Below, piece after piece: positions 49,672-58,370 of a stretch of 64,000 nucleotides of DNA. The translations under genes and the position numbers were made by a program. Each line of letters begins with the position of its first letter. Position 1 is the stretch's first letter. The stretch lies in contig JASBUN010000058.1 of assembly GCA_030147845.1 (NCBI GenBank), positions 186,001 through 250,000 of the forward strand. The letters are read 5' to 3'. The DNA comes from Gammaproteobacteria bacterium (GTDB taxonomy: Bacteria; Pseudomonadota; Gammaproteobacteria; JASBUN01). The notes under the pieces are model-generated. The model was given only the letters and a program-made list of their open reading frames with translations, did no database searches and was not told the DNA's origin.

Positions 49672-49677
49672 CGCACT

Positions 49678-51840
49678 ATGGCCGTTAGGAGCTCCCATCG
49701 ACCGCGCAGATTTGGTTTGAGACTGCGCAGCAAGCTGCTCATGATGTCACTGGCACTACTCGTCATCCCATGGGTGGGATATCAATACGTGCGCGGCATG
49801 GAGAGCTATTTGCGCCGCGGTCAAGAGGACGCAGTACTGGCGACGGCCAGCGCCGTGGCCGCCGTGCTGCATGAACAACCGGAATTGTTCCAGCAGCAAA
49901 GCGATGTACTTCGTACCGCGCATGAAGGCGCGCATCTGTACGTGCGGCCGCTGGACACACCCATCCAGCTCGATGGCTATGCCGATGACTGGACTGCTTA
50001 TCAGGATCGTGCGCAAACATTCGGTGCATCACACATTTTGCTCAGTCGCGTACCGTATCGACCGGCGTCGTTTTCCTTTCGTGAGATCACCGGTTCTTAC
50101 AATCGCTATTTATATGTCTTGTTTCAGGTAACAGACGATCACATCGTCTACCGTGACCCAAACAGTCTTCGCTTGGACCAATGCGACCACCTGGAAATTG
50201 CGCTGCAGAGTCCACAAGGACAATTTTTCCGCTATTTACTCGCAACGACGGCGCCTGGATGGGTGAGCGCGCACCGTATGCCCGACGATCCAGACGATAC
50301 ACACCCACTGGCGCCGGAGCTGCGCATCAAAGGCGAATGGCAGGAAACGGAACGCGGCTATAACCTGGAGATCCGTATCCCATTGTCCATGATCGGCAAT
50401 AAGTTGGCATTTGCCATCGCTGACGTGGATGACCCGATCACACGCCGTGTCGACACCATCATCGGTACTGCCGGCACCCAGCGCGTCGCCGAGCTGGGTA
50501 CAATCATGGTGCCGTCCCCACGTATAGAGCGCCTCCTCAAGAGCCTTCGACACAGTGGCGGACGCATCTGGGTCATCGATCGAAATCACCGCGTGCTTGC
50601 GCTCGCCGGCAGCCTGCAAAACCCCGATCAGGCTGGTACCGAATCGCAACCGAGATCGTTTTTCGAAGGCGTTTTGCATACATTCTATCGAATGCTGCTA
50701 AAGCAGCCGGCGGCGGAATTTCAGGACGATCTTTCCTCCGCGTCGCGCCTGGACGGCCCGGAAATCGAGTCGGCACTGAACGGTAAAGCCGCTACTCAGT
50801 GGCGCCAGACACCCGATCGCCGGGTGGCTATTCTGGCCGCTAGTCATCCGGTCTGGTCAGGCCGTCAAGTCATGGGGGCGGTGGTAGCGGAACGCACCAG
50901 CAATAGCATACTGTTGTTGCAGAACCAGGCCATGGAAAATCTCATCAATGTCAGCCTGGCTGCGTTTCTGGCCGCCACTCTGGCTCTACTGTGGTTCGCC
51001 AGTCGCCTGTCCGTGCGCGTCCGGCGCCTACGTGACGATGCCGAACGCGCGATTGGTACGGATGGAAAGATCCGCGGCCCAGTGCGAATATCGCGGGCGC
51101 GTGATGAAATCGGCGACCTTTCACGTAGTTACGCCGACGTCGTCGAGCGTTTGAGCCAGTATACCCGCTATCTGGAAACCATGGCCGGGAAGTTATCTCA
51201 TGAATTGCGCACGCCGTTGAGCGTGGTGCGTTCCTCACTCGACAATCTGGAATTGAGCCAAAACCAGGAACAAACGCGAATCTACGGCCAGCGCGCACGC
51301 CAAGGCGTAGCGCGGCTTGAAAACATACTGACACGTATGAGCGAGGCCACACGCCTTGAGCAGGCCATGCAGCAGGCTGAACAAGAACGTTTTGACCTCA
51401 CGGTAGTGGTCCGCGGTTGCGTGGAAGGCTATCGAGGCGCGTACGCATCGCAGGAATTCGTGTTACGGCAACCGGATACCATTGTTGCCATCAATGGTGT
51501 GGCCGATCTTATCGCGCAAATGCTCGATAAGTTAGTCAGCAATGCGGTCGATTTTGGTGGCCGGCAAGGGCCCATTCTGATCGAACTCAAGCGCAGCGGG
51601 CTTGCGGTGGAATTGATCGTGTCCAATGCCGGGCCGCCACTACCCGAACAGATGCAATCGAGCCTGTTTGACTCCATGGTTTCCGTACGCTCCGAGCGTG
51701 CCGACGAGCCGCATCTTGGTCTCGGCCTATATATCGTGCGCCTGATCGCCGAATTTCATGCCGGCGCCGTACGCGCCGAAAACCGCATTGACGGCAACGG
51801 CGTGCAATTTGTGGTGCGTTTGCCAACTAGTCCCGCGTAG
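49678..51840 (+). CDS. pdsS: Proteobacterial dedicated sortase system histidine kinase
   Basis: Encodes 720 residues. Two membrane helices (near 20-36 and 421-441) border a large periplasmic sensor. The sensor region from about residue 95 reads like a CBM9-type beta-sandwich (QLDGYADDWTAY, RYLYVLFQVTDDHIVYRD, NLEIRIPLSMIG). A HAMP follows, then dimerisation helix with His508 in KLSHELRTPLSVV, N box QMLDKLVSNAVDFG and G box LGLGLYIVRLIAEF. It should phosphorylate PdsR. Confidence 0.9.
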   Translation: MAVRSSHRPRRFGLRLRSKLLMMSLALLVIPWVGYQYVRGMESYLRRGQEDAVLATASAVAAVLHEQPELFQQQSDVLRTAHEGAHLYVRPLDTPIQLDGYADDWTAYQDRAQTFGASHILLSRVPYRPASFSFREITGSYNRYLYVLFQVTDDHIVYRDPNSLRLDQCDHLEIALQSPQGQFFRYLLATTAPGWVSAHRMPDDPDDTHPLAPELRIKGEWQETERGYNLEIRIPLSMIGNKLAFAIADVDDPITRRVDTIIGTAGTQRVAELGTIMVPSPRIERLLKSLRHSGGRIWVIDRNHRVLALAGSLQNPDQAGTESQPRSFFEGVLHTFYRMLLKQPAAEFQDDLSSASRLDGPEIESALNGKAATQWRQTPDRRVAILAASHPVWSGRQVMGAVVAERTSNSILLLQNQAMENLINVSLAAFLAATLALLWFASRLSVRVRRLRDDAERAIGTDGKIRGPVRISRARDEIGDLSRSYADVVERLSQYTRYLETMAGKLSHELRTPLSVVRSSLDNLELSQNQEQTRIYGQRARQGVARLENILTRMSEATRLEQAMQQAEQERFDLTVVVRGCVEGYRGAYASQEFVLRQPDTIVAINGVADLIAQMLDKLVSNAVDFGGRQGPILIELKRSGLAVELIVSNAGPPLPEQMQSSLFDSMVSVRSERADEPHLGLGLYIVRLIAEFHAGAVRAENRIDGNGVQFVVRLPTSPA

Positions 51841-51999
51841 CCATACCAAAAATCTCGCCGGCGATACCAATCGGCACGCTCTAAAAGTGAATGTGGCGCT
51901 ACACGCTACAACGGCGATCCCCGGCTATCGACATGACATATGGTAGACTTACGTCATCCGCGCAGGACTTGGAATGGTGCCGTAGGGACAAATCGGTCT

Positions 52000-52659
52000 A
52001 TGGACGATACACAACTGGAGGCACAAGTCGGTGACACTCTCCAGCTTCAGTTTGTTGGGGACGAGACTGCCCGCCGCTATCACACCCGCCTTGTCGGCTA
52101 TCTCGCCGACAAGAGTCTGCTCATTACCACGCCACGTAAAGACGGGCGCGTCATACTGATGCGCGAAGGACAAGCCGTGGTGGTGCGCATGCTCTCCGGC
52201 AATACGGTTTGCGCGTTCAGCACCAGCGTGCTGCTGACCTGTATGCGCCCTTACCCGTATCTACACCTCGCCTACCCCAAGGAGCTGGAGAAAATCGTCG
52301 TGCGCAAAGCCCATCGTGCGCGCACGCATCTGTTGGTCACGGTGCAGCCCAAAACAAACGACGGCGACTCAGGGTCGTCACAATCGGCGGTAGTGGTGGA
52401 TATCAGCACTACCGGCGCGCTATTGCACTCGCCAGAGCCCTTAGGGCGCGTGGGTGACGTCATCATGCTTGGCGCACGCCTAAACGTCGGTGAGGTCGGC
52501 GAGTATCTGCGGATCCCGGCCGTCATTCGCAATATTCAGCGTATCGGCGGCGATGAGCGCGCGCCAGAGTACAGCTGCGGCGTCGAATTCCAGATGGTCG
52601 AGGCGCACGATGCGATCGTGCTGCACGGCTACGTTTACGAACATTTGATCAATACATGA
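52000..52659 (+). CDS. YcgR-like PilZ-domain c-di-GMP-binding protein
   Basis: Encodes 219 residues from the ATG at 52000. N-terminal YcgR-like barrel (about 1-95) and PilZ domain with VRKAHRARTHL (Arg-rich switch) and DISTTGALLHS, the c-di-GMP binding motifs. YcgR proteins brake flagella; no flagellar gene is present here, so another c-di-GMP target such as a pilus is possible. Confidence 0.88.
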   Translation: MDDTQLEAQVGDTLQLQFVGDETARRYHTRLVGYLADKSLLITTPRKDGRVILMREGQAVVVRMLSGNTVCAFSTSVLLTCMRPYPYLHLAYPKELEKIVVRKAHRARTHLLVTVQPKTNDGDSGSSQSAVVVDISTTGALLHSPEPLGRVGDVIMLGARLNVGEVGEYLRIPAVIRNIQRIGGDERAPEYSCGVEFQMVEAHDAIVLHGYVYEHLINT

Positions 52660-52713
52660 CATCGACATGCGGCCGTGTCGTCCCGGAGCCACGGGCAACC
52701 AAAGTCATGGAAA

Positions 52714-52780
52714 AATTGTCGATTATGCATTGAGTAAACGCAAAGATATGCGACAATTACGATTAATAGCGCAATTAACG
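52714..52780 (+). promoter_or_regulatory. Repeats upstream of the orphan response regulator gene
   Basis: AATTGTCG (52714-52721) and CGACAATT (52751-52758) form an 8-bp inverted repeat 29 nt apart. CAATTA recurs at 52754 and 52772, an 18-bp spacing. OmpR-type regulators commonly bind paired repeats, so an autoregulatory site is possible. Within a 133-nt gap with no gene. Confidence 0.35.
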
Positions 52781-52792
52781 TGAGGAATACGT

Positions 52793-53509
52793 GTGCGATT
52801 AGGATTGCTGGAAGACGATCCGCAGTTGGGGGAGTTGTTCGAGGCGTGGCTGGAAGACGCAGGCCACGAGGTGATCCGGTTCACCCGGGGACAAGCGCTG
52901 ATTTCCGCGCTGCGGCGTGAAACCTATGACCTGCTGATTCTTGACTGGATGGTACCGGATATCGACGGTAAAGAAGTGCTCGAATGGGTGCGCGGGAATG
53001 TCGACTGGCCTATCCCGATCATCTTCGTCACGCAACGCGCGGAAGAGGAAGACATCGTCGACATCCTTCTGCGGGGCGCCGACGATTACCTGATAAAGCC
53101 GATTCGGCGGCGCGAAATGATCGCCCGCATTACCGCCTTGGCGCGCCGCTCGAAACAACACGAAGGCCATTCGCCGCTGTGTGAATTTCCGCCCTACCAT
53201 TTTGATGTAGCACTTCAGACGGTCCGCCGGGACGAAACGACCACCAAGCTCACGCAGAAGGAATTCGAACTCGCTCTATTCCTGTTTCGCAATGCTGGGC
53301 GGGTTTTGTCCCGAGACTACATCATGGCTAATGTTTGGGGGCAAAAACCAGGTATAAACACCCGAACCGTGGATACGCATGTAAGCCGCCTGCGCAACAA
53401 GCTGGAGCTGGCTGCCGACAACGGCTGGATTCTGACAGGCATCTATCATCACGGCTACCGCTTGGAACAGATCGAGTCGACCGTAGACGACGCCTCGCAC
53501 GGCATTTAG
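52793..53509 (+). CDS. Orphan OmpR-family response regulator
   Basis: Encodes 238 residues from GTG at 52793. Receiver: LLEDDPQLGELF, phosphoacceptor Asp51 in LLILDWMVPDIDG, Lys in DDYLIKPI. Winged helix: LTQKEFELALFLFRNAGRVL and TRTVDTHVSRLRNKL. No kinase gene is adjacent, so its partner is unknown. Convergent with nhaD. Confidence 0.92.
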   Translation: MRLGLLEDDPQLGELFEAWLEDAGHEVIRFTRGQALISALRRETYDLLILDWMVPDIDGKEVLEWVRGNVDWPIPIIFVTQRAEEEDIVDILLRGADDYLIKPIRRREMIARITALARRSKQHEGHSPLCEFPPYHFDVALQTVRRDETTTKLTQKEFELALFLFRNAGRVLSRDYIMANVWGQKPGINTRTVDTHVSRLRNKLELAADNGWILTGIYHHGYRLEQIESTVDDASHGI

Positions 53510-53571
53510 TTCGGGCGCCGCCCTTCCTGACCACCGCGACTATTGGTACCTTGGTGCGCCGACGGACGAGA

Positions 53572-54984
53572 CTAAAATAACGCGCTGTTCCACCACATAT
53601 GCACCAAGATGCTGGCGGCATAACCCAGCGCAATAACCGGCGTCCAGCGTAAGTGGGAAAAAAACGTGTACACACCGCGCGCCTGCCCCATGAGGGCAAC
53701 GCCGGCCGCCGAGCCGATCGAAAGCAAACTGCCGCCGACGCCGGCGGTCAGCGTCACCAGCAACCATTGGCCGTGAGACATTTCCGGTTTCATGGTCAGT
53801 ACAGCGAACATGACCGGGATGTTATCGACGATCGACGACAACAGGCCGACGGAGACATTCGCGGACGTGGCGCCCCAGTGCTGGTACATCACCTCTGAAG
53901 CGACGGTCAAGTAACCAAGGAACCCCAGCCCGCCAACACACACGACCACCCCAAAAAAGAAAAACAGAGTGTCCCATTCAGCGCGGGCAACGCTACGGAA
54001 AACGTCGAACGCGACGACATCGCCTACCATTGCTTCACCCTGTTCGCGCGTGTCCGATGGCATCGGCACGTGTGTCTTACGCAGGAAAAAACCAAAAAAC
54101 TGTAGATACGCCAAGCCGGTCATCATGCCCATGACCGGCGGCAGATCCAAAAATTGATGAAATGAAACCGCTGTAGCGATCGTGAGCAGGAAGAATACAA
54201 CGATCCGCCGCGCGCCACGCTTCATGCGCACGTTGTCTTGCAGTGGCTCGGGACGCTGGTTGGGTACGGCAAAACTCATGATGATGGCGGGGACAAGAAA
54301 ATTCACCGCCGCCGGAATGAATAAATAGAAAAACTCCGCGAACGGAACGAATCCCTTCTGCCAGACCATCAATGTCGTAATATCACCAAACGGACTAAAT
54401 GCCCCACCGGCGTTGGCAGCCACAACAATGTTGATGCACGAAAGCGTGACAAAGCGTGGGCTATCGACGCCGACCGCCATGACAACCGCGCACATGAGCA
54501 GCGCGGTGGTCAGATTGTCCGCCACCGGCGAAATCAAAAACGCCAGAATACCGGTCAACCAGAACAGGGAACGGTAACCAAAACCCTTGCGCACCAGCCA
54601 GGAGCGCAACGCATCGAATATCAAACGGTCCTCCATGGCGTTGATATACGTCATCGCCACAAGCAGGAACAGAAATAATTCGGCATATTCCAAGATATTG
54701 TGGCGGAGCGCCACCTCAACCAATTCGCGGTGCGGCTGTCCAACATAGGCGACCGCGATCAGCGCCCAAATAATTCCAGCCGCAAGAATCACCGGCTTGG
54801 ACTTGCGCAGATGAATGAACTCTTCGGCCATAACCGCCAGGTAGGCCAGCGCGAACAAGCCGAGGGCAAAATAGCCGACCACACTGTGGGTAAGATTTAT
54901 CGGCGTAACGGCTCCCTCTGCGGCTCCGGCCACAGTCGGCATACCGCTGACGGCGGCAAGCGTCAGTACAAACAGGCGTTTCAA
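53572..54984 (-). CDS. nhaD: NhaD-type Na+/H+ antiporter
   Basis: Encodes 470 residues. It begins with a likely cleaved signal (KRLFVLTLAAVSGMPTVAG), then about 12-13 helices. Typical NhaD segments: FLISPVADNLTTALLMCAVV, VVAANAGGAFSPFGDITTLM, SIVDNIPVMFAVLTM and SLLSIGSAAGVALMGQARGV. Exports Na+ for protons at high pH or salinity. Common in haloalkaliphiles and marine bacteria. Confidence 0.94.
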   Translation of the reverse strand: MKRLFVLTLAAVSGMPTVAGAAEGAVTPINLTHSVVGYFALGLFALAYLAVMAEEFIHLRKSKPVILAAGIIWALIAVAYVGQPHRELVEVALRHNILEYAELFLFLLVAMTYINAMEDRLIFDALRSWLVRKGFGYRSLFWLTGILAFLISPVADNLTTALLMCAVVMAVGVDSPRFVTLSCINIVVAANAGGAFSPFGDITTLMVWQKGFVPFAEFFYLFIPAAVNFLVPAIIMSFAVPNQRPEPLQDNVRMKRGARRIVVFFLLTIATAVSFHQFLDLPPVMGMMTGLAYLQFFGFFLRKTHVPMPSDTREQGEAMVGDVVAFDVFRSVARAEWDTLFFFFGVVVCVGGLGFLGYLTVASEVMYQHWGATSANVSVGLLSSIVDNIPVMFAVLTMKPEMSHGQWLLVTLTAGVGGSLLSIGSAAGVALMGQARGVYTFFSHLRWTPVIALGYAASILVHMWWNSALF

Positions 54985-55164
54985 AGTAGTCCCCTTTTTT
55001 GGATCTGTTATGGGCCCGGGCTATGGTAGCAAAGATCGGCCTGGATTCCTCGCCAGCCGAGACGGTTCTTGATACCGTCAAGCTTATCGATCAACATATC
55101 TTTCCGGCACGCAAACGGTCGCGTCGCATTGCCGCAGCATTCGCAAAAGTGAAACCATCGTCTC

Positions 55165-55932
55165 ATGACAACACCAGAATTTCCGCGCATGTACCACCCA
55201 ACCGTGCATCCTTACATCGATACCATACTTGCGGCTGGCGTCGATCTCGCTGTGGCCGGCGCCGAGGAAGGCACGCTCGCCTGGGCATGCGATTCGCGGC
55301 AGGTACGGGCAAGCAGCCCCGGCCGGTGGCAGCCGCAACCCGGCGGCGCAGCTTGCGCTGTGATTCTGCGCCCGGAACAACCACTCGATGAGTTGCTACA
55401 GCTCAATTTCGTCGCCGCCATCGCACTGATCGACGCCCTGGCGTCCGTGGTTGCACCGATGACCGTACTACGCTGCGGCTGGCCGGGCGATGTATATATC
55501 GGTGACGGTAAAACCGGGCAGATCACGCTGGCAGCACCGCGCACCTGCGGTACATCGCCCGACTGGCTGGTGATCGCCATCGAGCTTAACGTTTGCGCAC
55601 CGGATAGCGGCCTTGATCTCAGCCACGCCTATGTCCAATTCGACGGCCACACCGATATCGGCGCCGTAGAAATACTTGAAGCATATAGCCGGCAAATGCT
55701 CTCCTGGCTGGATCGTTGGGCTAACGAGGGTTTTTCTCCGATACGTAGTGCGTGGCTAAAACGCGTCCCAGCCGAAACCGAAACACGCACTTGGCGCACA
55801 CTGAAGGGCGAACTATCGGCAAGGTTCGTTACGGTAGACGAGCGAGGACATCTGCATATCAACGAACATGGTCAAGAGCGGATTCTTGCGATCACCGACT
55901 GCTACCGTGTCCTTGTTGACACCAAGACATAA
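55165..55932 (+). CDS. Biotin/lipoate-protein ligase family protein (DUF4444 type)
   Basis: Encodes 255 residues. LNFVAAIALIDALASVVAP and RCGWPGDVYIGDGKTGQITL align with the nucleotide/biotin region of ligases (WPxD and the following Gly-Lys), though the Lys before WP is replaced by Gly. LEAYSRQMLSWLDRWANEGF and FSPIRSAWLKRVP are typical of the C-terminal part. Its position opposite the formate dehydrogenase operon suggests an accessory role there, but that is inference. Confidence 0.7.
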   Translation: MTTPEFPRMYHPTVHPYIDTILAAGVDLAVAGAEEGTLAWACDSRQVRASSPGRWQPQPGGAACAVILRPEQPLDELLQLNFVAAIALIDALASVVAPMTVLRCGWPGDVYIGDGKTGQITLAAPRTCGTSPDWLVIAIELNVCAPDSGLDLSHAYVQFDGHTDIGAVEILEAYSRQMLSWLDRWANEGFSPIRSAWLKRVPAETETRTWRTLKGELSARFVTVDERGHLHINEHGQERILAITDCYRVLVDTKT

Positions 55933-56157
55933 ACGACCACATGCATGGCCAGGCGGGGAAACCGTGCTGGATATGTAGCAGATCTGGACGGCGCAAGTGC
56001 ACGCATCGCAACCCGCCCGCGCACGGCGGCAATCGATGGCGACAACGTTATTGCGATGAATCGAGTCGCAAGCATTCTAGCCGGCATGCGCGGTGATGGC
56101 GCACTAGCCAAGCGAATCCATGTGACCCTCAATAGAGCGGCGGCAACCCTATGCCCG

Positions 56158-56688
56158 TCAGTCGCCGGGCACGACCCCGCAGGCGACCCGCGCTCCACCG
56201 CCGCCGAGCGCTTGCGGCTGATCGGCATAGTTGTCGCCACCCGCGTGGATCATCAACGAACGACCGCGTAAGTCCGCCAGTTTCAGCCGCGGAGCGATGA
56301 CCGCTTGCACCGCTTCACCATCACTGTTGACTACTAACACCGGCAGGTCGCCACGGTGACCGTTGCCAGTCGGTCCCTGATGGCTAGCGCTATGATCAGG
56401 ATCAAAGTGGCCGCCGGCGCCAAGACCGGCGGTGACGGTGCCGTCTTTTGTCGCCGCTTCGCAATTAGGATTGACGTGTACGTGAAAACCATGGCGCCCT
56501 GGCGTGAGGCCCGCAAGCGATGGCACCAACTTCAGGCCCTGAACCGAGTCCTCAGCGGTAATGGTGCCAATGCCATCACCGACCCCGGATGTGCTCACCG
56601 CGTGCATTGGTACGCTCAGTGATGCAGCGGCAACCGGAAATGCCACAAACGATAAAAACATTGCTATAGTCGTGCGATTCGACTCCAT
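56158..56688 (-). CDS. sodC: Copper/zinc superoxide dismutase
   Basis: Encodes 176 residues. Signal peptide (MFLSFVAFPVAAASL), so periplasmic. Cu ligands in HGFHVHVNPNC and a later His in SLMIHAGGDNY; Zn region HFDPDHSASHQGPTGNGHRG; disulfide Cys in NPNCEA and VACGVV. Follows the formate dehydrogenase operon on the same strand after 91 nt and may be read with it. Confidence 0.95.
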   Translation of the reverse strand: MESNRTTIAMFLSFVAFPVAAASLSVPMHAVSTSGVGDGIGTITAEDSVQGLKLVPSLAGLTPGRHGFHVHVNPNCEAATKDGTVTAGLGAGGHFDPDHSASHQGPTGNGHRGDLPVLVVNSDGEAVQAVIAPRLKLADLRGRSLMIHAGGDNYADQPQALGGGGARVACGVVPGD

Positions 56689-56779
56689 TGCCGTGCCCTC
56701 CCGGGGGCGTGGCCGGCCAGGTAGCGCCGGGTTTCATTGAGTGGGGTTAATGAAGCGCCGATCTGCAATACCATCTAGT

Positions 56780-57874
56780 CTACGATGAGGCGGTGCCTGG
56801 AGAACGCTTGCTGGCGTCCCGCGCTGCCTTGTCGGCGGTTTGTCCTGTGCCGCCTTTCTTGATTTCTTCCAACCACAGGTCATGATGCTGCCGCATCCAT
56901 TCCTCGCTGACTTCGCCTTTGGTCATACCCTGCCACGCTTCCTCCACACCGAGCGTACCCAAGTAAATATGCCCGAACGAAATCGCAATCCAAAGTACGC
57001 CCAACGAAGAATGTATCAGCGCCGCCCATTGCATGGTTTCACGACTCTGACCAAAATTCGGAAAATCAAAAATCAAGCCGGTGATACATACGCCAATCAA
57101 ACCGAATGTGGCGATGAACCAAAACCAGATCTTCTCACCGGCATTGGTGCGTCCGGCGTGGGCATGAACACCGCGCTTGAGCATGCCACCGAATTTTTTT
57201 AACCAGTCCCAATCGTAGGATTTGAACGTGTTGTAGCGGGCCCAGGCAACAATCTCGAGTATTATGCCGACCATGAACAGTGGGCCAGACCAATTGTGGA
57301 TGACCTTGGCAAACTCCGCCCACGCAGCGAAACCCTGTATGCCCAACAATGGGATCAGCACGGCTCGTCCAAACAACAAACTGAGCCCGGTAATCTCAAG
57401 AATGATGAATAAAATCGCCGTGTACCAATGGATCAATCGCTCGCCGCCGCTCCAGCGCTCCAACATGCGCCCCGAACGCGGCTCCTCCACGCGGGTAGTA
57501 CCCTTTATTAGATAAAACAAAGCAATGGCCAACAACGCCACAGCCATTACCCAGGGCCCGATACTGGAGATTGGGCCATTGCGGAAATTGCGATAGTTCT
57601 CGCCACCGTTTTGGATCAACGTATCAGTGGTATAGGGACCCGACGCTGACGTATAGCCTTTATCGCCTTCGCGCACCGCACGCCAATAATTGGCGTGCGG
57701 ATTAACACCCTGGTTGTGCGAACCCTGCGCCGCCTGGGCCGGAACGATGCTGACATAAAGATAGCCGGTCAGCGGCAGGAGCATGGTGCCGAGCACCATG
57801 ACCAGTAAACTCCACAGCATAATGCGTTTGTGACGCTTCGCGCGCGTTGCTGTCCCGCTTCTGTCTCTAGACAT
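56780..57874 (-). CDS. Formate dehydrogenase cytochrome b556 (gamma) subunit
   Basis: Encodes 364 residues with five hydrophobic segments. One near the N-terminus (LLVMVLGTMLLPLTGYLYV), then a periplasmic loop, then four heme-bearing helices (ERLIHWYTAILFIILEITG, VIHNWSGPLFMVGIILEIV, ATFGLIGVCITGLIFDFPNF, IHSSLGVLWIAISFGHIYLG) with the expected His residues. Carries electrons from the Fe-S subunit to quinone. Confidence 0.93.
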   Translation of the reverse strand: MSRDRSGTATRAKRHKRIMLWSLLVMVLGTMLLPLTGYLYVSIVPAQAAQGSHNQGVNPHANYWRAVREGDKGYTSASGPYTTDTLIQNGGENYRNFRNGPISSIGPWVMAVALLAIALFYLIKGTTRVEEPRSGRMLERWSGGERLIHWYTAILFIILEITGLSLLFGRAVLIPLLGIQGFAAWAEFAKVIHNWSGPLFMVGIILEIVAWARYNTFKSYDWDWLKKFGGMLKRGVHAHAGRTNAGEKIWFWFIATFGLIGVCITGLIFDFPNFGQSRETMQWAALIHSSLGVLWIAISFGHIYLGTLGVEEAWQGMTKGEVSEEWMRQHHDLWLEEIKKGGTGQTADKAARDASKRSPGTASS

Positions 57875-57889
57875 GATCCCGCCTCCGCC

Positions 57890-58096
57890 TTACCGGTCGA
57901 TTTGGGTGTACTGAATCCGGTGGTCGAGTTGTTTGTTGTTTACATCGGACTTGAAGTGTTCGAGTTTGTATTGCTTACCGTGTACCGTCCACGGCTCACT
58001 GACGTGCTGGCATGCGCTCAATAGCATCGCCACCGATATAAATAGGCTGACTACTACTGCCTTGGTTACGCTTCGGCCTGCCGCCACGTCGCCCAT
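57890..58096 (-). CDS. Small lipoprotein of unknown function in fdh operon
   Basis: Encodes 68 residues; ATG at 58096 follows GGAGGAGG. Signal with lipobox MLLSACQH (Cys29) and a mature part of 40 residues ending QYTQIDR. No known domain. It lies between fdh3B and the cytochrome subunit; the next gene upstream is also a tiny lipoprotein. Its C-terminal QIDR echoes QTDR in that neighbour. Confidence 0.75.
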   Translation of the reverse strand: MGDVAAGRSVTKAVVVSLFISVAMLLSACQHVSEPWTVHGKQYKLEHFKSDVNNKQLDHRIQYTQIDR

Positions 58097-58119
58097 TGCT
58101 AACCTCCTCCTAACTCAAC

Positions 58120-58320
58120 TCAGCGATCCGTCTGAATCAAGCTGAAACGTTCTTGCAACCGCTGTTGCTGCTTCGGGGTTTTCTCTAGAGTCAATAGCGG
58201 ATCGCTCCCACCCTTATAAACGCCCGGCTCATAAATATGTGTATCGGGCGACTGGTAACAACCGCCAAGTGCCGCCAGTGTCAGGGCACCCAATAAGGAG
58301 AACAGTATGCCTCTATACAT
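58120..58320 (-). CDS. Small lipoprotein of unknown function in fdh operon
   Basis: Encodes 66 residues; ATG at 58320 follows GAGGAGG. Signal with lipobox LAALGGC (Cys21) and a 46-residue mature part with THIYEPGVYKGGSDPLL and a basic, Gln-rich end QQQRLQERFSLIQTDR. No known family recognised. Probably an accessory of the formate dehydrogenase complex in the periplasm. Confidence 0.75.
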   Translation of the reverse strand: MYRGILFSLLGALTLAALGGCYQSPDTHIYEPGVYKGGSDPLLTLEKTPKQQQRLQERFSLIQTDR

Positions 58321-58370
58321 CAACCCAGCCTCCTCGATTCGCCAAACGGCCGCCGACAGCTCGGCTTGAA

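Noticed and set aside
54985-55164. Sodium-responsive riboswitch upstream of nhaD
   Set aside because: The 180-nt gap shows no strong nested stems by eye; no support for a riboswitch.
55945-56271. 108-residue plus-strand ORF after the biotin-ligase-like gene
   Set aside because: It runs into sodC on the other strand, has no recognisable domain or ribosome binding site, and the 225 nt it mostly covers (55933-56157) holds no other supported gene.
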